From Corynebacterium fournieri (lineage in GTDB: Bacteria; Actinomycetota; Actinomycetes; Mycobacteriales; Mycobacteriaceae), in contig NZ_CP047210.1 in the NCBI RefSeq assembly GCF_030408775.1, positions 1,550,001 to 1,614,000 of the forward strand: 64,000 nucleotides of DNA. Direction: 5' to 3'. Numbering within the stretch: the first letter of the stretch is position 1; each line of letters opens with the position of its first letter. Shown in pieces: positions 54,674 to 64,000 of this stretch. The translations under genes were made by a program, and so were the position numbers. The notes beneath the pieces are model-generated. The model saw only the letters and a list, made by a program, of their open reading frames with translations, did no database searches and was not told the DNA's origin.

Positions 54674-56158
54674 ATGGCGTTCGATATCAGCCTCCCCGCC
54701 CGCGGCACCACGGTGCGCACGACCCTCGGCTCCGCCCCCGACGGTGCCGCATTGCTCATCCCCGTGGCCAGCGGCGAGGACGGCATCGAGGTGCCCGTCA
54801 CCGCGCTCGCCCCGAAGGGGCTGCTGGAGGCGTTGGTTGCGGTCGATGCCAAGGGCACCGCGGGCGAGGTCACGCGTGTGCTTGTCGACGGCATCCTGGT
54901 CCTCGCATTCGGCCTCGGCGACGCCTCCGAAATCGATGACGAAGCAGTGCGCCGCGGCGCCGGTGCTGCGGCCCGCACCCTCAACGGTGTGGAGCGCGCC
55001 GCGGTTTCGACCGAGTTTGGTGTGGCCCCGGTGGTGCAGGGGGTGCTACTGGGCAGCTACGTCTACACCGGATTGAAGTCCCGCGCAGAGGTCGTCGACG
55101 ACGAGAACACCGACGAGCAGACCCCGCAGACCACCGAAGTCACCGTCGTCGGCGCCGACGAGGCCGAGTACAACGCCGCTGTGGTCGTGGCCGAATCGGT
55201 CAACCTGGCCCGCGACCTGGTGAACACGCCTGCGAACTTCCTCTACCCGGAGACCTACGCCACCGTGATGGGCGAGGTTGCGCAGACCGCCGGCCTGGAC
55301 ATCGAGGTCCTGGACGAGTCCCAGCTGGAGCAGCAGGGCTTCGGCGGCATCCTCGCCGTCGGCCGCGGCTCCTCCCGCCCGCCGCGCCTGGTGCACCTGA
55401 CCTGGGCTCCCGCCAACACTGCGACGAATGTGGCGCTGGTGGGCAAGGGCATCACGTTCGACACCGGCGGCATCTCGCTCAAACCCGGCTCCGGCATGGA
55501 GGACATGATCTCCGACATGGGCGGCTCCGCAGCCCAGCTCGCCGCCATCGCCGCGGCGGCGCGCCTGGAGCTGCCCGTGCGCATCGACGCGTGGCTTCCC
55601 CTGGCGGAGAACATGCCCTCTGGCACCGCGACCCGCCCGGGCGACGTGATCACCCACTACGGCGGCATCACCAGCGAGGTGATCAACACCGACGCCGAGG
55701 GCCGCTTGGTGCTTGCCGACGCCATCGCCCGCGCCTGCGACGACAACCCCGCCTACCTCATCGAAACCGCCACCCTCACCGGCGCGCAGCTGGTGGCGCT
55801 GGGCAACCGCACCGCCGGCGTGATGGGCTCGGACGAGCTGCGCGACCTCATCGCCGAATCCGGCCGCAACGTCGGCGAGCAGGCGTGGGCGATGCCGCTG
55901 CTCGAGGAGCAGGAAGATGAGCTGAAGTCCCCCATCGCGGACATCCGCAACACCCACAACGCGCGCACCGGCGGCATGCTGTTTGCCGGGCTCTACCTGT
56001 CGCGCTTCGTGCCCGAGGACACCGAGTGGGCGCACATCGATGTAGCCGGCCCCGCCTGGAACGGCGCGAGCCCGTACGGCTACACCCCGAAGCGGGCAAC
56101 TGGCGCGCCTGTGAGGACGATTGTGGAGGCGTTGACGCGCCTCGTCGACAAGCAGTAG
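54674..56158 (+). CDS. pepA: Leucyl aminopeptidase (M17)
   Basis: Predicted 494-residue zinc aminopeptidase. The start ATG 54674 has AAAGGA upstream. The M17 motifs are intact: VGKGITFDTGGISLKPG (metal Lys and Asp), NTDAEGRLVLADAIA (catalytic signature), with DMGGSAAQL between. An N-terminal about 170-residue Rossmann-like domain mediates hexamers. It releases N-terminal Leu and other residues in peptide turnover. Confidence 0.96.
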   Translation: MAFDISLPARGTTVRTTLGSAPDGAALLIPVASGEDGIEVPVTALAPKGLLEALVAVDAKGTAGEVTRVLVDGILVLAFGLGDASEIDDEAVRRGAGAAARTLNGVERAAVSTEFGVAPVVQGVLLGSYVYTGLKSRAEVVDDENTDEQTPQTTEVTVVGADEAEYNAAVVVAESVNLARDLVNTPANFLYPETYATVMGEVAQTAGLDIEVLDESQLEQQGFGGILAVGRGSSRPPRLVHLTWAPANTATNVALVGKGITFDTGGISLKPGSGMEDMISDMGGSAAQLAAIAAAARLELPVRIDAWLPLAENMPSGTATRPGDVITHYGGITSEVINTDAEGRLVLADAIARACDDNPAYLIETATLTGAQLVALGNRTAGVMGSDELRDLIAESGRNVGEQAWAMPLLEEQEDELKSPIADIRNTHNARTGGMLFAGLYLSRFVPEDTEWAHIDVAGPAWNGASPYGYTPKRATGAPVRTIVEALTRLVDKQ

Positions 56159-56262
56159 CGCTGAGTTGCGCACGATTTAACATGCGCAACCAGCAATATG
56201 AGCTTGACCTGCAGCATCAGATCTGACCGCTCGGCTCGAATGTCAGATCGTGCGCGGCCGGC

Positions 56263-56670
56263 TCAGCTGTAAGGGTTTTCGCCGCGCTCGAACTTGGCGC
56301 GGCGTTCCTTCTGCTCCTCACGCTTGCGCAAAATGCGCTCCTGCTCGATCTTTTTGCGCATGCGGTCGGGGTAGCCGGTCTCTTCCACGTCGTAGAGCAT
56401 GATGCCCAGCATGTCGGCCACGTGGTCGATGCCCTTCGGGCCGCCGATGCGGCGGCGGGTGTAGTTGCCCTGCTCGTCCACGAGCACCACGGACATCTCG
56501 TTGACCATCGTTTCCGGCTCGACAAAGCCCTCCACAAACGCGCGACCCGCGACCCAGTCGCGCAGGTACTTTGCATCATCCGGGCGGATTGTCTCCCCCG
56601 GCGCACGCGGGGGCTTAAACGCCGTGGACTTCTTGCCTTTGCCGAACAGGTTGAACACGTTCCACATCAT
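56263..56670 (-). CDS. Conserved protein of unknown function
   Basis: Predicted 135-residue protein. ATG 56670 (followed by another ATG at 56667) is the start. The central part ([20 protein letters not shown], then [21 protein letters not shown]) looks folded with beta strands; the C-terminal helix is strongly charged ([18 protein letters not shown]). I do not recognise the family. It lies between pepA (convergent, 104-bp gap) and the E2 gene (divergent), and similar small genes occur next to the E2 gene in corynebacteria as I recall. Confidence 0.65.
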   Translation of the reverse strand: MMWNVFNLFGKGKKSTAFKPPRAPGETIRPDDAKYLRDWVAGRAFVEGFVEPETMVNEMSVVLVDEQGNYTRRRIGGPKGIDHVADMLGIMLYDVEETGYPDRMRKKIEQERILRKREEQKERRAKFERGENPYS

Positions 56671-56722
56671 ACGGTGCACCCGGGGCAGGCAAGGTCACCC
56701 CTTGGGCAACGAGCGGGGCGTG

Positions 56723-56750
56723 TTACAGGTACGCTTTGAGCCTGTATAGC
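56723..56750 (+). promoter_or_regulatory. Predicted promoter of the E2 gene
   Basis: TTACAG (56723-56728) and TATAGC (56745-56750) with a 16-bp spacer. The transcript would start near 56757, and GAGGAG precedes ATG 56781. Confidence 0.4.
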
Positions 56751-56780
56751 TTCCAACGTTTCGATGAGGAGACATTAGAA

Positions 56781-58907
56781 ATGGCGCACTCTGTTGAGAT
56801 GCCCGAGCTGGGCGAATCGGTCACCGAAGGCACGATCACCACGTGGCTGAAGGAAGTCGGCGACACGGTCGAGGTGGACGAGCCGCTGCTCGAGGTCTCC
56901 ACCGACAAGGTCGACACCGAAATTCCTTCCCCGGTCGCCGGCGTGATTCTGGAGATCAAGGCGGACGAGGACGACACCGTCGAGATCGGCGATGTCATCG
57001 CCATCATCGGCGAGGAAGGCGAGGAAGCAGCCTCCTCCGAGAAGAAGGAGGACAAGGCCGAGGCTGAGGAAAAGCCGGAGCCGAAGGAAGAGAAGAAGGA
57101 GGAGCCGAAGAAGGAGGAGAAGTCCTCCACGCAGGCATCCGGCGACGCCACCGACGTTGAGATGCCGGAGCTTGGCGAGTCCGTCACCGAGGGCACCATC
57201 ACCACCTGGCTCAAGGAGGTCGGCGACGAGGTCGAGGTCGACGAGCCGCTGCTCGAGGTCTCCACCGACAAGGTCGACACAGAGATCCCCTCCCCGGTCG
57301 CCGGCACCCTGATCGAGATCCTGGCGGAAGAGGACGACACCGTCGAGGTCGGCGACGTGATCGCGCGCATCGGCGACGCTGCTGCCGCCACATCCTCCGA
57401 TGACTCCGACGAATCCGCCGACAAGGACGAGGCCGAAGAAGAGTCCGAGGAGAAGCCCGCCGAGGATGCTCCGCAGAAGGAAGAGTCCAAGCCCGCCGCC
57501 TCCGCGAAGAAGTCCTCCGGCGAGGGCACCAAGGTTGAAATGCCGGAGCTGGGCGAGTCCGTCACCGAGGGCACCATCACCACCTGGCTGAAGTCCGTGG
57601 GCGACATGGTTGAGGTCGACGAGCCGCTGCTCGAGGTCTCCACCGACAAGGTCGACACCGAGATTCCGTCCCCGGTCGCTGGCACCATCCTGGAGATCCT
57701 GGCTGAGGAGGACGACACCGTCGAGGTCGGCGATGTCATCGTCGTCATCGGCGACGCTGAGGCCGCAGCTGAAGCTGACGAGCCCGCCGAGGAGGAGAAG
57801 CCGGAGCCGAAGGAAGAGCCGAAGAAGGAAGAGCCCAAGGCTGAAAAGAAGGCCGAGGAGAAGAAGCCGGAGCCGAAGAAGGAAGAGGCCAAGGCCGACT
57901 CCAAGAATGCTTCCGCCAAGGTGAATAACGGCGACAACGTCCCGTACGTCACCCCGCTGGTGCGCAAGCTGGCCGACAAGCACGGCGTCGACCTGAACAC
58001 CATTGAGGGCAGCGGTGTGGGCGGCCGCATCCGCAAGCAGGACGTTCTGGCTGCTGCCGAGGGTGGCAAGGCTGCCGGCGCGAAGAGCACCGAGAGCACT
58101 GACAGCACCGCGTCTGCTGCCGCAGCGGCACCGAAGGGCGAGCGCGCCAACTGGTCCACCAAGTCCGTGGACCCGGCGAAGGCGGAGCTGATCGGCACCA
58201 CCCAGCGCGTCAACCGCATCCGCGAGATCACCGCGGCGAAGATGGTGGAGTCCCTGCAGACCACCGCGCAGCTGACCCACGTGCAGGAGGTGGACGTCAC
58301 CCGCGTCGCCGAGCTGCGCAAGAAGGTCAAGCCGGCGTTCGTGGAGAAGCACGGCGCGAACATCACCTACCTCGCCTTCTTCATCAAGGCCACGGCCGAG
58401 GCGCTGGTGTCCCACCCGAACGTCAACGCCTCCTACGACGCTGACGCGAAGGAGATCACCTACCACGAGGACGTCAACATCGGTATCGCCGTCGATACGC
58501 CGATGGGCCTGCTGGTGCCGGTGATCAAGAAGGTGCAGGACATGAACCTGGCGGACATCGCGAAGGCGATCACCGACCTGGCCGGCCGCGCACGCGACAA
58601 GAAGCTGCGTCCGGACGACCTGTCCGGTGCAACCTTCACGGTGACCAACATCGGTTCCGAGGGCGCGCTGCTGGATACCCCGGTGCTCACCCCGCCGCAG
58701 GCCGGCATTCTGGGCACGGCCGCGATTGAGAAGCGCCCGGTCATCGTGACCGAGGACGGCATCGACTCGATCGCTATCCGCCAGATGTGCTACCTGCCGT
58801 TCACCTACGATCACCAGCTGATCGACGGTGCGGACGCGGGCCGTTTCGTCACTACCATCAAGGACCGCATCGAGCAGGGCGACTTCGAGGCTGACCTCGA
58901 CGTCTAA
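56781..58907 (+). CDS. sucB: Dihydrolipoamide acyltransferase (E2), three lipoyl domains
   Basis: Predicted 708-residue E2 of 2-oxo acid dehydrogenase complexes (called aceF in C. glutamicum). Three near-identical lipoyl domains carry lysines in [11 protein letters not shown] at residues 43, 164 and 290. Linkers between them are Lys/Glu/Pro-rich rather than Ala/Pro. A subunit-binding domain ([17 protein letters not shown]) begins near 387, and the catalytic domain runs from about 470 to the end, with [14 protein letters not shown] holding the active-site His-x3-Asp. The DNA of the lipoyl parts is repeated at about 360-380 bp. Confidence 0.93.
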   Translation: MAHSVEMPELGESVTEGTITTWLKEVGDTVEVDEPLLEVSTDKVDTEIPSPVAGVILEIKADEDDTVEIGDVIAIIGEEGEEAASSEKKEDKAEAEEKPEPKEEKKEEPKKEEKSSTQASGDATDVEMPELGESVTEGTITTWLKEVGDEVEVDEPLLEVSTDKVDTEIPSPVAGTLIEILAEEDDTVEVGDVIARIGDAAAATSSDDSDESADKDEAEEESEEKPAEDAPQKEESKPAASAKKSSGEGTKVEMPELGESVTEGTITTWLKSVGDMVEVDEPLLEVSTDKVDTEIPSPVAGTILEILAEEDDTVEVGDVIVVIGDAEAAAEADEPAEEEKPEPKEEPKKEEPKAEKKAEEKKPEPKKEEAKADSKNASAKVNNGDNVPYVTPLVRKLADKHGVDLNTIEGSGVGGRIRKQDVLAAAEGGKAAGAKSTESTDSTASAAAAAPKGERANWSTKSVDPAKAELIGTTQRVNRIREITAAKMVESLQTTAQLTHVQEVDVTRVAELRKKVKPAFVEKHGANITYLAFFIKATAEALVSHPNVNASYDADAKEITYHEDVNIGIAVDTPMGLLVPVIKKVQDMNLADIAKAITDLAGRARDKKLRPDDLSGATFTVTNIGSEGALLDTPVLTPPQAGILGTAAIEKRPVIVTEDGIDSIAIRQMCYLPFTYDHQLIDGADAGRFVTTIKDRIEQGDFEADLDV

Positions 58908-58917
58908 CCCTCTCCCT

Positions 58918-58950
58918 TAAAACCCGGCACCGTCAATGGTGCCGGGTTTT
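58918..58950 (+). terminator. Terminator after the E2 gene
   Basis: AAAACCCGGCACC and GGTGCCGGGTTTT form a perfect stem around GTCAAT, 10 bp past the E2 stop, with T-runs on both strands. Confidence 0.9.
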
Positions 58951-58974
58951 GTCGTGTGTGCCTACAGTGGTGTT

Positions 58975-60669
58975 ATGGCTGACACGTTCAAATCTTTTCG
59001 TAACGAGACTGACCATTTCATGCGGGAGGCGCTCGGCGGCCTTGTTGCAGCGCACCCGTTCGCCCGGTGGCACAGCGAGGGCTTCGTGGGGCTTTCGCTT
59101 GACGACGGCTCTAAAGATCGCAACCGCGTCGCAGTGATCTCCGGCGGCGGGTCGGGCCACGAGCCGATGCACGCCGGGTTTGTGGGCCCCGGCATGCTGG
59201 ACGCGGCTTGCCCCGGCTTGTTGTTCACCTCCCCGAACGCGGTGCAGATCGGCGCGGCCACCGAGTGGGCCGACAGCGGCGCGGGCGTGGTGCATGTGGT
59301 GAAGAACTACACCGGCGACGTCATGAATTTCACCGTGGCAGCCAACCACGCTGAGGCGGATGTGGAGCAGGTGCTGGTGGCCGACGACGTGGCCACCGAG
59401 ATCGACAACGACGACTCCCCTGGCCGGCGCGGCACGGGCGCGACCGTGATCGTGGAAAAGGTCGCGGGCGCTGCGGCGGCGCGCGGCGATGATCTGAAGG
59501 CGGTGGCGGAGGTGGCGCGGCGCGCCGCGGATCAGTCCCGCAGCATGGCGGTGGCGCTGCAGGCAGGCCACTCCCCGACCTCGGACCGCGACACTTTCGA
59601 TTTGGAGGACGGCCAGATCGAGGTTGGCGTGGGCATCCACGGCGAGCCGGGCGTGGAGCGCCGCGATCTTGCCCAGACCACTGTCTCCGCTGCGGCACTG
59701 GTCTCAGAGCTGCTGGACGGCATCCTGCAGTCGCTGCGCGACGCCGGCGTCGACGGCAGCGACGTCATGCTCTTCGTCAACGGCCTCGGCGGCACGAGCG
59801 AGCTGGAGATGGATCTGGTTTTCGGCGAGGCGCTCAAGCAGCTGTCCGAGCGCGGGCTGAAGGTGCGCCGCGGCATGCGCGGGTCGCTGGTGACTTCCCT
59901 GAACATGGCGGGCATTTCGCTGACGCTCACCGTCGTCGACGACGAGCTGATCGAGCTTATCGATGCCGAAACGTCCGCCCCCGCCTGGCCTTCCACCGTG
60001 CGCGACCCGCAGTACGCCGACGCCCGCATGGTCGACGAGGAAACGCAGCCCGACGATGGCGCCGTAAACACCTGGCTCAGCGCCTTCGTAGAGCGTCTCG
60101 CGGCCGGCTACGGCGATTTGACCGCCTTGGACCGTGAGGCCGGCGATGGCGACTTCGGCCAGAATATGGAAGCTGCCTTTGGTGACGTCGCTAGACCTGT
60201 GCGCGGCGCGGACGCGGACGTGCTGAACTTCTTCGCTCACCGCATGCTGGTGCGCGCCGGCGGCACCTCCGGGGCCGTGCTGGGCACCTTCTTCCGCCAG
60301 ATGGCCGACGCGTTTGCAGGCGTCGATTCCCGGGCGGGCGACGGCGAAGCCTTTGCCACAGCACTTGCTCAGGGCATGCGCCGCGGCGTAGACGCCATCA
60401 CGGAGCTCGGTGGCGCGAAGGAGGGCGACAACACGCTCATCGACGCGCTGGCTCCCGCCGCCAGGGCCGCCGCAAGCGCCAACGGATCCGTCGAAGAGGT
60501 GCTCGAGCAGGTCTTCGGACCGGCGGTCGACGGCGCGAAATCCACCCGCGGAATGCAGGCGAAGAAGGGCCGCGCGTCCTACCTCGGCGAGAGCGCGAAA
60601 GACGTGCCAGATCCAGGTGCGATTGCGGTGACGTGGCTGTTCGGCGAAGCGGGTGTAAGCGAGTTCTAA
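58975..60669 (+). CDS. Dihydroxyacetone kinase (DhaK-DhaL fusion)
   Basis: Predicted 564-residue ATP-dependent kinase. The DhaK domain (to about residue 335) has VISGGGSGHEPMHAGFVG and GIHGEPG, with the His that binds dihydroxyacetone covalently. The DhaL domain (about 360-560) has LDREAGDGDFGQNM, whose Asp residues bind the metal and nucleotide, plus AGGTSGAVLG. The fusion is the single-chain ATP form rather than a PTS-dependent set. TACAGT lies 6 nt before ATG 58975, so it is probably leaderless. It lies between the E2 gene and gcvP. Confidence 0.9.
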   Translation: MADTFKSFRNETDHFMREALGGLVAAHPFARWHSEGFVGLSLDDGSKDRNRVAVISGGGSGHEPMHAGFVGPGMLDAACPGLLFTSPNAVQIGAATEWADSGAGVVHVVKNYTGDVMNFTVAANHAEADVEQVLVADDVATEIDNDDSPGRRGTGATVIVEKVAGAAAARGDDLKAVAEVARRAADQSRSMAVALQAGHSPTSDRDTFDLEDGQIEVGVGIHGEPGVERRDLAQTTVSAAALVSELLDGILQSLRDAGVDGSDVMLFVNGLGGTSELEMDLVFGEALKQLSERGLKVRRGMRGSLVTSLNMAGISLTLTVVDDELIELIDAETSAPAWPSTVRDPQYADARMVDEETQPDDGAVNTWLSAFVERLAAGYGDLTALDREAGDGDFGQNMEAAFGDVARPVRGADADVLNFFAHRMLVRAGGTSGAVLGTFFRQMADAFAGVDSRAGDGEAFATALAQGMRRGVDAITELGGAKEGDNTLIDALAPAARAAASANGSVEEVLEQVFGPAVDGAKSTRGMQAKKGRASYLGESAKDVPDPGAIAVTWLFGEAGVSEF

Positions 60670-60745
60670 GAATTGGCTTTTTGGGAGGGGCCGAACAGCT
60701 ATGCTGTCGCGTGGTTGTACGACCCCTAAAACCAAGGAGCTCGAG

Positions 60746-63568
60746 TTGGATTACATCTCCCGCCATATCGGCCCAGACCAGGCAGAACAGCAAGAAATGC
60801 TGCAAGCGCTGGGCTACGATTCCATCGACGCGCTGATCGCCGCCGCGGTGCCCTCCGGCATCCTGGCCGAGAAGCCGCTCGATCTGCCGGAGGCACTGAC
60901 GGAGTATGAGGCTCAGGACCGCCTGCGCGAGCTCGCCGACAAGAACACGGTGCTGCGCGCGTTCTACGGCCAGGGCTTTTCTTCCACGCTGACCCCGCCG
61001 GTGATCCGCCGTGGCGTGGTGGAGGACGCTGGCTGGTACACCGCCTACACCCCGTACCAGGCAGAGATCTCGCAGGGCCGCCTCGAGGCGCTGCTGAACT
61101 TCCAGACGATGGTGCAAGACCTCACCGGGCTGGACGTCGCTAACGCGTCGCTGCTCGACGAGGCGTCCGCCGCCGCCGAGGCCGTCGGCCTGATGTCGCG
61201 CGTGGTGAAGAAGGGCCGCCGCGTCCTGCTGGATTCGCGCCTGCACCCGCAGGTGATCAAGGTGGCCTCCGAGCGCGCCCGCGCCATCGACCTGGAAGTC
61301 GAGGTAGTCAACCTGGCCGAGGGCGTCGTCGGCGAGGACCTGGTCGGCGCAGTGTTCGCCTACCCGGGCACCGAGGGCGACATCGTCGATCCGCGCCCGG
61401 TGATCGAGGCGATCCACGAGCGCGGCGGCCTGGTCGCCGTCGACGCGGACATCCTGGCGCTGACCCTTGTGGAGTCCCCCGGCGAGTTCGGCGCTGACAT
61501 CGCCATCGGCACCACCCAGCGCTTCGGTGTGCCGCTGTTCTACGGTGGCCCGCACGCCGCTTACATGGCCGTGCGCCAAAAGCTGCAGCGCCAGATGCCG
61601 GGTCGCCTCGTCGGTGTGTCCAAGGACGCGGAGGGCTACCCCGCCTACCGCCTGGCCCTGCAGACGCGCGAGCAGCACATCCGCCGCGAGCGCGCCACCT
61701 CCAACATCTGCACCGCCCAGGCCCTTTTGGCCGTGACCGCCTCCATGTACGCGGTCTACCACGGCCCCGCCGGCCTGACCGAGATCGCGCGCGCGGTGCA
61801 TCAGCGCGCCGCCGACTTCGCCGCCGGCCTCGAGGCAGCGGGCGTGAAGGTCAAGCACGCCGAGTTCTTCGACACGGTGGCGGTTGAGGTTGAGGGGGCA
61901 CCGGAGGTCGTCGCAAAGCTGGCGCAAGCCGGCTACCTCGTGCGGGCCATCGACGACGCAACCGTCGGTGTCTCCTTCGGCGAGGACACCACCGACGCCG
62001 ACGTGGAAGCGCTGCTGCGCGGTTTCGGCGCCGCCCCGGCCGAGGGCGAGTCCCGCATCCCTGCAGCACTTTCGCGCACCACCGAATTCCTCACCCACGA
62101 GACGTTCAACCGCATCCACTCCGAGACGCAGATGATGCGCTACATCCGCGAGCTCGGCGACAAGGACCTGGCACTCGACCGCACGATGATCCCGCTGGGC
62201 TCGTGCACCATGAAGCTCAACCCCACCGCCGGCCTCGAGGCCATCACATGGCCGGGCTTTGCCAACGTGCACCCCTACACCCCCGACGAGTACACCGCGG
62301 GCTGGCGCGAGCTTATCGACGAAATCCGCTCCTGGCTCGTGGAAATCACCGGTTACGCGGAGGTGTCCGTGCAGCCGAACTCCGGCGCGACCGGCGAGCT
62401 GGCGGGCCTGTTGGCCATCCGCGCCTACCACGTGGCCAACGGCGACGCCGAGCGCGACATCTGCCTCATCCCGGCCTCCGCCCACGGCACCAACGCGGCG
62501 TCCGCGACTTTGGCCAACCTGCGCGTGGTGGTTGTCGCCACCGCCGAAGACGGCTCCATCGACCTGGCGGACCTGGACGCCAAGCTGGACAAGCACCGCG
62601 ATGCTGTGGCAGCGATCATGCTCACCTACCCCTCCACGCACGGCGTGTACGAGGAAGATGTGCGCGTGGTCTGCGACAAGGTGCACGCCGCAGGCGGCCA
62701 GGTCTACATCGACGGCGCGAACATGAACGCGCTGACCGGCATCGCCCGCCCGGGCGACTTCGGCGGCGACGTCAGCCACCTGAACCTGCACAAGACCTTC
62801 ACCATCCCCCACGGCGGCGGCGGCCCGGGTGTGGGCCCGATCGGCGTTGCCTCGCACCTGATCCCGTTCTTGCCGGGGGATCCGACCGACGCGTCGGAGC
62901 AGCCTGAGGGCGGCGTGCCGGTCAGCGCCACGCTCTACGGCTCCGCTGGCGTGCTGCCGATCTCCTGGTCCTACATCGCCATGTCCGGCGCCGCCGGGTT
63001 GCGCAGCGCCACCGCGCACGCCGTGCTGGGCGCGAACTACATCGCGCGTGCGCTCAACGATTCCTTCCCGGTGCTCTACACCGGCAACGACGGCCTGGTC
63101 GGCCACGAGTGCATCCTGGACCTGCGCGAGCTAACCGACGCCTCCGGCGTGACCGCGGCGGATGTGGCCAAGCGCCTGATCGACTACGGCTTCCACGCCC
63201 CCACCCTCGCCTTCCCGGTCGCCGGCACCCTCATGGTGGAGCCGACCGAGTCCGAGGACTTGGCGGAGCTGGACCGCTTCATCGAGGCGATGCGCTCCAT
63301 CCGCGCCGAGATCCAGGAGATCATCGACGGTGGCATCGAGTACGAAAAGTCCGTCGTCCACAACGCACCGTTTACGGCCGAGAGCGTCATCCGCAGCGAG
63401 TGGCCGTACGACTTCCCGCGTGAGAAGGCCGCCTACCCGGTGGATTCGCTGGCCAAGCACAAGTACTTCCCGCCGGTGCGGCGTATCGACGAAGCCTTCG
63501 GCGACCGCAACCTCCAGTGCGCCTGCCCGCCGCCGGAGGCTTTCGACATCACCCCCGACAACCAGTAA
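60746..63568 (+). CDS. gcvP: Glycine dehydrogenase (decarboxylating), P-protein
   Basis: Predicted 940-residue PLP enzyme of the glycine cleavage system. TTG 60746 is the start: AAGGAG lies 6 nt before it, and MDYISRHIGPDQAEQQEML is the family N-terminus. The in-frame ATG at 60701 overlaps a -10-like TATGCT and is rejected. The PLP lysine is Lys683 in SHLNLHKTFTIPHGGGGPG. N- and C-terminal halves are paralogous folds in one chain. It is followed 12 bp later by gcvT. Confidence 0.95.
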   Translation: MDYISRHIGPDQAEQQEMLQALGYDSIDALIAAAVPSGILAEKPLDLPEALTEYEAQDRLRELADKNTVLRAFYGQGFSSTLTPPVIRRGVVEDAGWYTAYTPYQAEISQGRLEALLNFQTMVQDLTGLDVANASLLDEASAAAEAVGLMSRVVKKGRRVLLDSRLHPQVIKVASERARAIDLEVEVVNLAEGVVGEDLVGAVFAYPGTEGDIVDPRPVIEAIHERGGLVAVDADILALTLVESPGEFGADIAIGTTQRFGVPLFYGGPHAAYMAVRQKLQRQMPGRLVGVSKDAEGYPAYRLALQTREQHIRRERATSNICTAQALLAVTASMYAVYHGPAGLTEIARAVHQRAADFAAGLEAAGVKVKHAEFFDTVAVEVEGAPEVVAKLAQAGYLVRAIDDATVGVSFGEDTTDADVEALLRGFGAAPAEGESRIPAALSRTTEFLTHETFNRIHSETQMMRYIRELGDKDLALDRTMIPLGSCTMKLNPTAGLEAITWPGFANVHPYTPDEYTAGWRELIDEIRSWLVEITGYAEVSVQPNSGATGELAGLLAIRAYHVANGDAERDICLIPASAHGTNAASATLANLRVVVVATAEDGSIDLADLDAKLDKHRDAVAAIMLTYPSTHGVYEEDVRVVCDKVHAAGGQVYIDGANMNALTGIARPGDFGGDVSHLNLHKTFTIPHGGGGPGVGPIGVASHLIPFLPGDPTDASEQPEGGVPVSATLYGSAGVLPISWSYIAMSGAAGLRSATAHAVLGANYIARALNDSFPVLYTGNDGLVGHECILDLRELTDASGVTAADVAKRLIDYGFHAPTLAFPVAGTLMVEPTESEDLAELDRFIEAMRSIRAEIQEIIDGGIEYEKSVVHNAPFTAESVIRSEWPYDFPREKAAYPVDSLAKHKYFPPVRRIDEAFGDRNLQCACPPPEAFDITPDNQ

Positions 63569-63580
63569 AGGAGCACCCCA

Positions 63581-64000
63581 ATGCCACAGACCCCGCTGCA
63601 CGCCACCCACGAAAAGCTTGGTGCGAGCTTCACCGATTTCGGCGGCTGGGAGATGCCGCTGAAGTACGGCAACGAGCTGGAGGAGCACCGCGCCGTGCGA
63701 GGCGACGTGGGCATCTTCGACCTGTCCCACATGGGCGAAATCACCGTCCAGGGCCCCGACGCCGCCGCGTTTTTGGACTACACGCTGATCTCCAACTTCA
63801 CCGCGCTCAAAGACGGAAAGGCGAAGTACTCCATGATCGTCGCTGAGGACGGCGGCATCATCGACGACCTGATCACCTACCGCTTCAACGAGAACCACTT
63901 CATGGTCGTGCCCAACGCCGCGAACACCAACGCGGTGTGGGCGGCGTTTGAGGCGCGCAAGGGCGACTTCGAGGTGCAGCTCACCAACAATTCCGAGGCG
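63581..64000 (+). CDS. gcvT: Aminomethyltransferase, T-protein (3' truncated)
   Basis: The first 140 codons of the glycine cleavage T-protein, cut by the window edge. ATG 63581 has AAAGGAG upstream. The N-terminal motif FTDFGGWEMPLKYGNELEEH and the block RGDVGIFDLSHMGEI are clear. It would transfer the aminomethyl carbon to tetrahydrofolate. gcvH and lipoylation genes probably follow outside the window. Confidence 0.95.
   Translation, partial: MPQTPLHATHEKLGASFTDFGGWEMPLKYGNELEEHRAVRGDVGIFDLSHMGEITVQGPDAAAFLDYTLISNFTALKDGKAKYSMIVAEDGGIIDDLITYRFNENHFMVVPNAANTNAVWAAFEARKGDFEVQLTNNSEA

Noticed and set aside
60698-60703. ATG at 60701 as start of gcvP
   Set aside because: It lies within TATGCT, a plausible -10; the TTG at 60746 has an ideal AAGGAG and gives the family N-terminus.
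60437-63106. 889-codon open frame on the minus strand opposite gcvP and the dihydroxyacetone kinase gene
   Set aside because: It is a GC-rich shadow of real genes on the other strand: its composition is His/Arg/Gly/Val-rich with no recognisable domain, while the plus strand encodes clear enzymes.

Overview
The window is about 64 kb of high-GC actinobacterial chromosome, almost certainly Corynebacterium. The evidence is a complete actinobacterial dcw (division and cell wall) cluster with wag31/divIVA and sepF, PimB' and MptA for mannosylated lipoglycans, a di-heme QcrC with a three-helix Rieske QcrA, and an LtsA-type asparagine synthetase. The gene order also follows the Mycobacterium tuberculosis block from wag31 to the E2 gene (Rv2145c to Rv2215, from memory), with many genes missing in between.

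Layout. 1-4.6 kb: tail of an unrecognised gene, an MTB12-like lipoprotein, L-asparaginase, DNA polymerase IV and a DUF222/HNH nuclease. 4.6-8.3 kb: ileS under an ultrashort translational T-box. 8.3-27.8 kb: dcw cluster on the minus strand, transcribed mraZ-rsmH-ftsL-ftsI-murE-murF-mraY-murD-ftsW-murG-murC-ftsQ-ftsZ-pgeF-yggS-sepF-yggT-wag31, headed by an MraZ operator. 28-34 kb: DUF3040 and HEPN proteins, a GNAT acetyltransferase, prenyl diphosphate synthase and mptA, then an Rv2175c-like DNA-binding protein divergent from a truncated pknL. 34-35.1 kb: a small decayed accessory islet between two copies of an 18-bp palindrome. 35.1-41.2 kb: class II DAHP synthase, Rv2179c-type RNase, acyltransferase, glucokinase, pimB' and an NlpC/P60 hydrolase. 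41.3-42.3 kb: a second NlpC/P60 protein behind a c-di-AMP (ydaO-type) riboswitch. 42.6-49 kb: cytochrome bc1-aa3 supercomplex genes (ctaE-qcrC-qcrA-qcrB and ctaC-ctaF). 49.3-56.7 kb: ltsA, an IscA-type protein, DUF3043, cobT, ilvE, pepA and a conserved small protein. 56.7-64 kb: a three-lipoyl E2 acyltransferase, a dihydroxyacetone kinase fusion, gcvP and the start of gcvT.

Most of the window is conserved core genome: envelope synthesis and division, respiration, and amino acid metabolism. The unusual parts are the palindromic repeat family (five copies at two loci), the islet that ends pknL right after its membrane helix, the paired regulatory RNAs, a glutamine at the expected catalytic glutamate of CobT, and a promoter with a LexA-like box in its spacer ahead of the HNH nuclease.

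Many genes appear to be leaderless: a -10-like hexamer lies 6-8 nt before the start codon and no Shine-Dalgarno sequence is seen. I saw no tRNA, rRNA or CRISPR array. All assignments are by reading the translated sequence and motifs; no database search was run.
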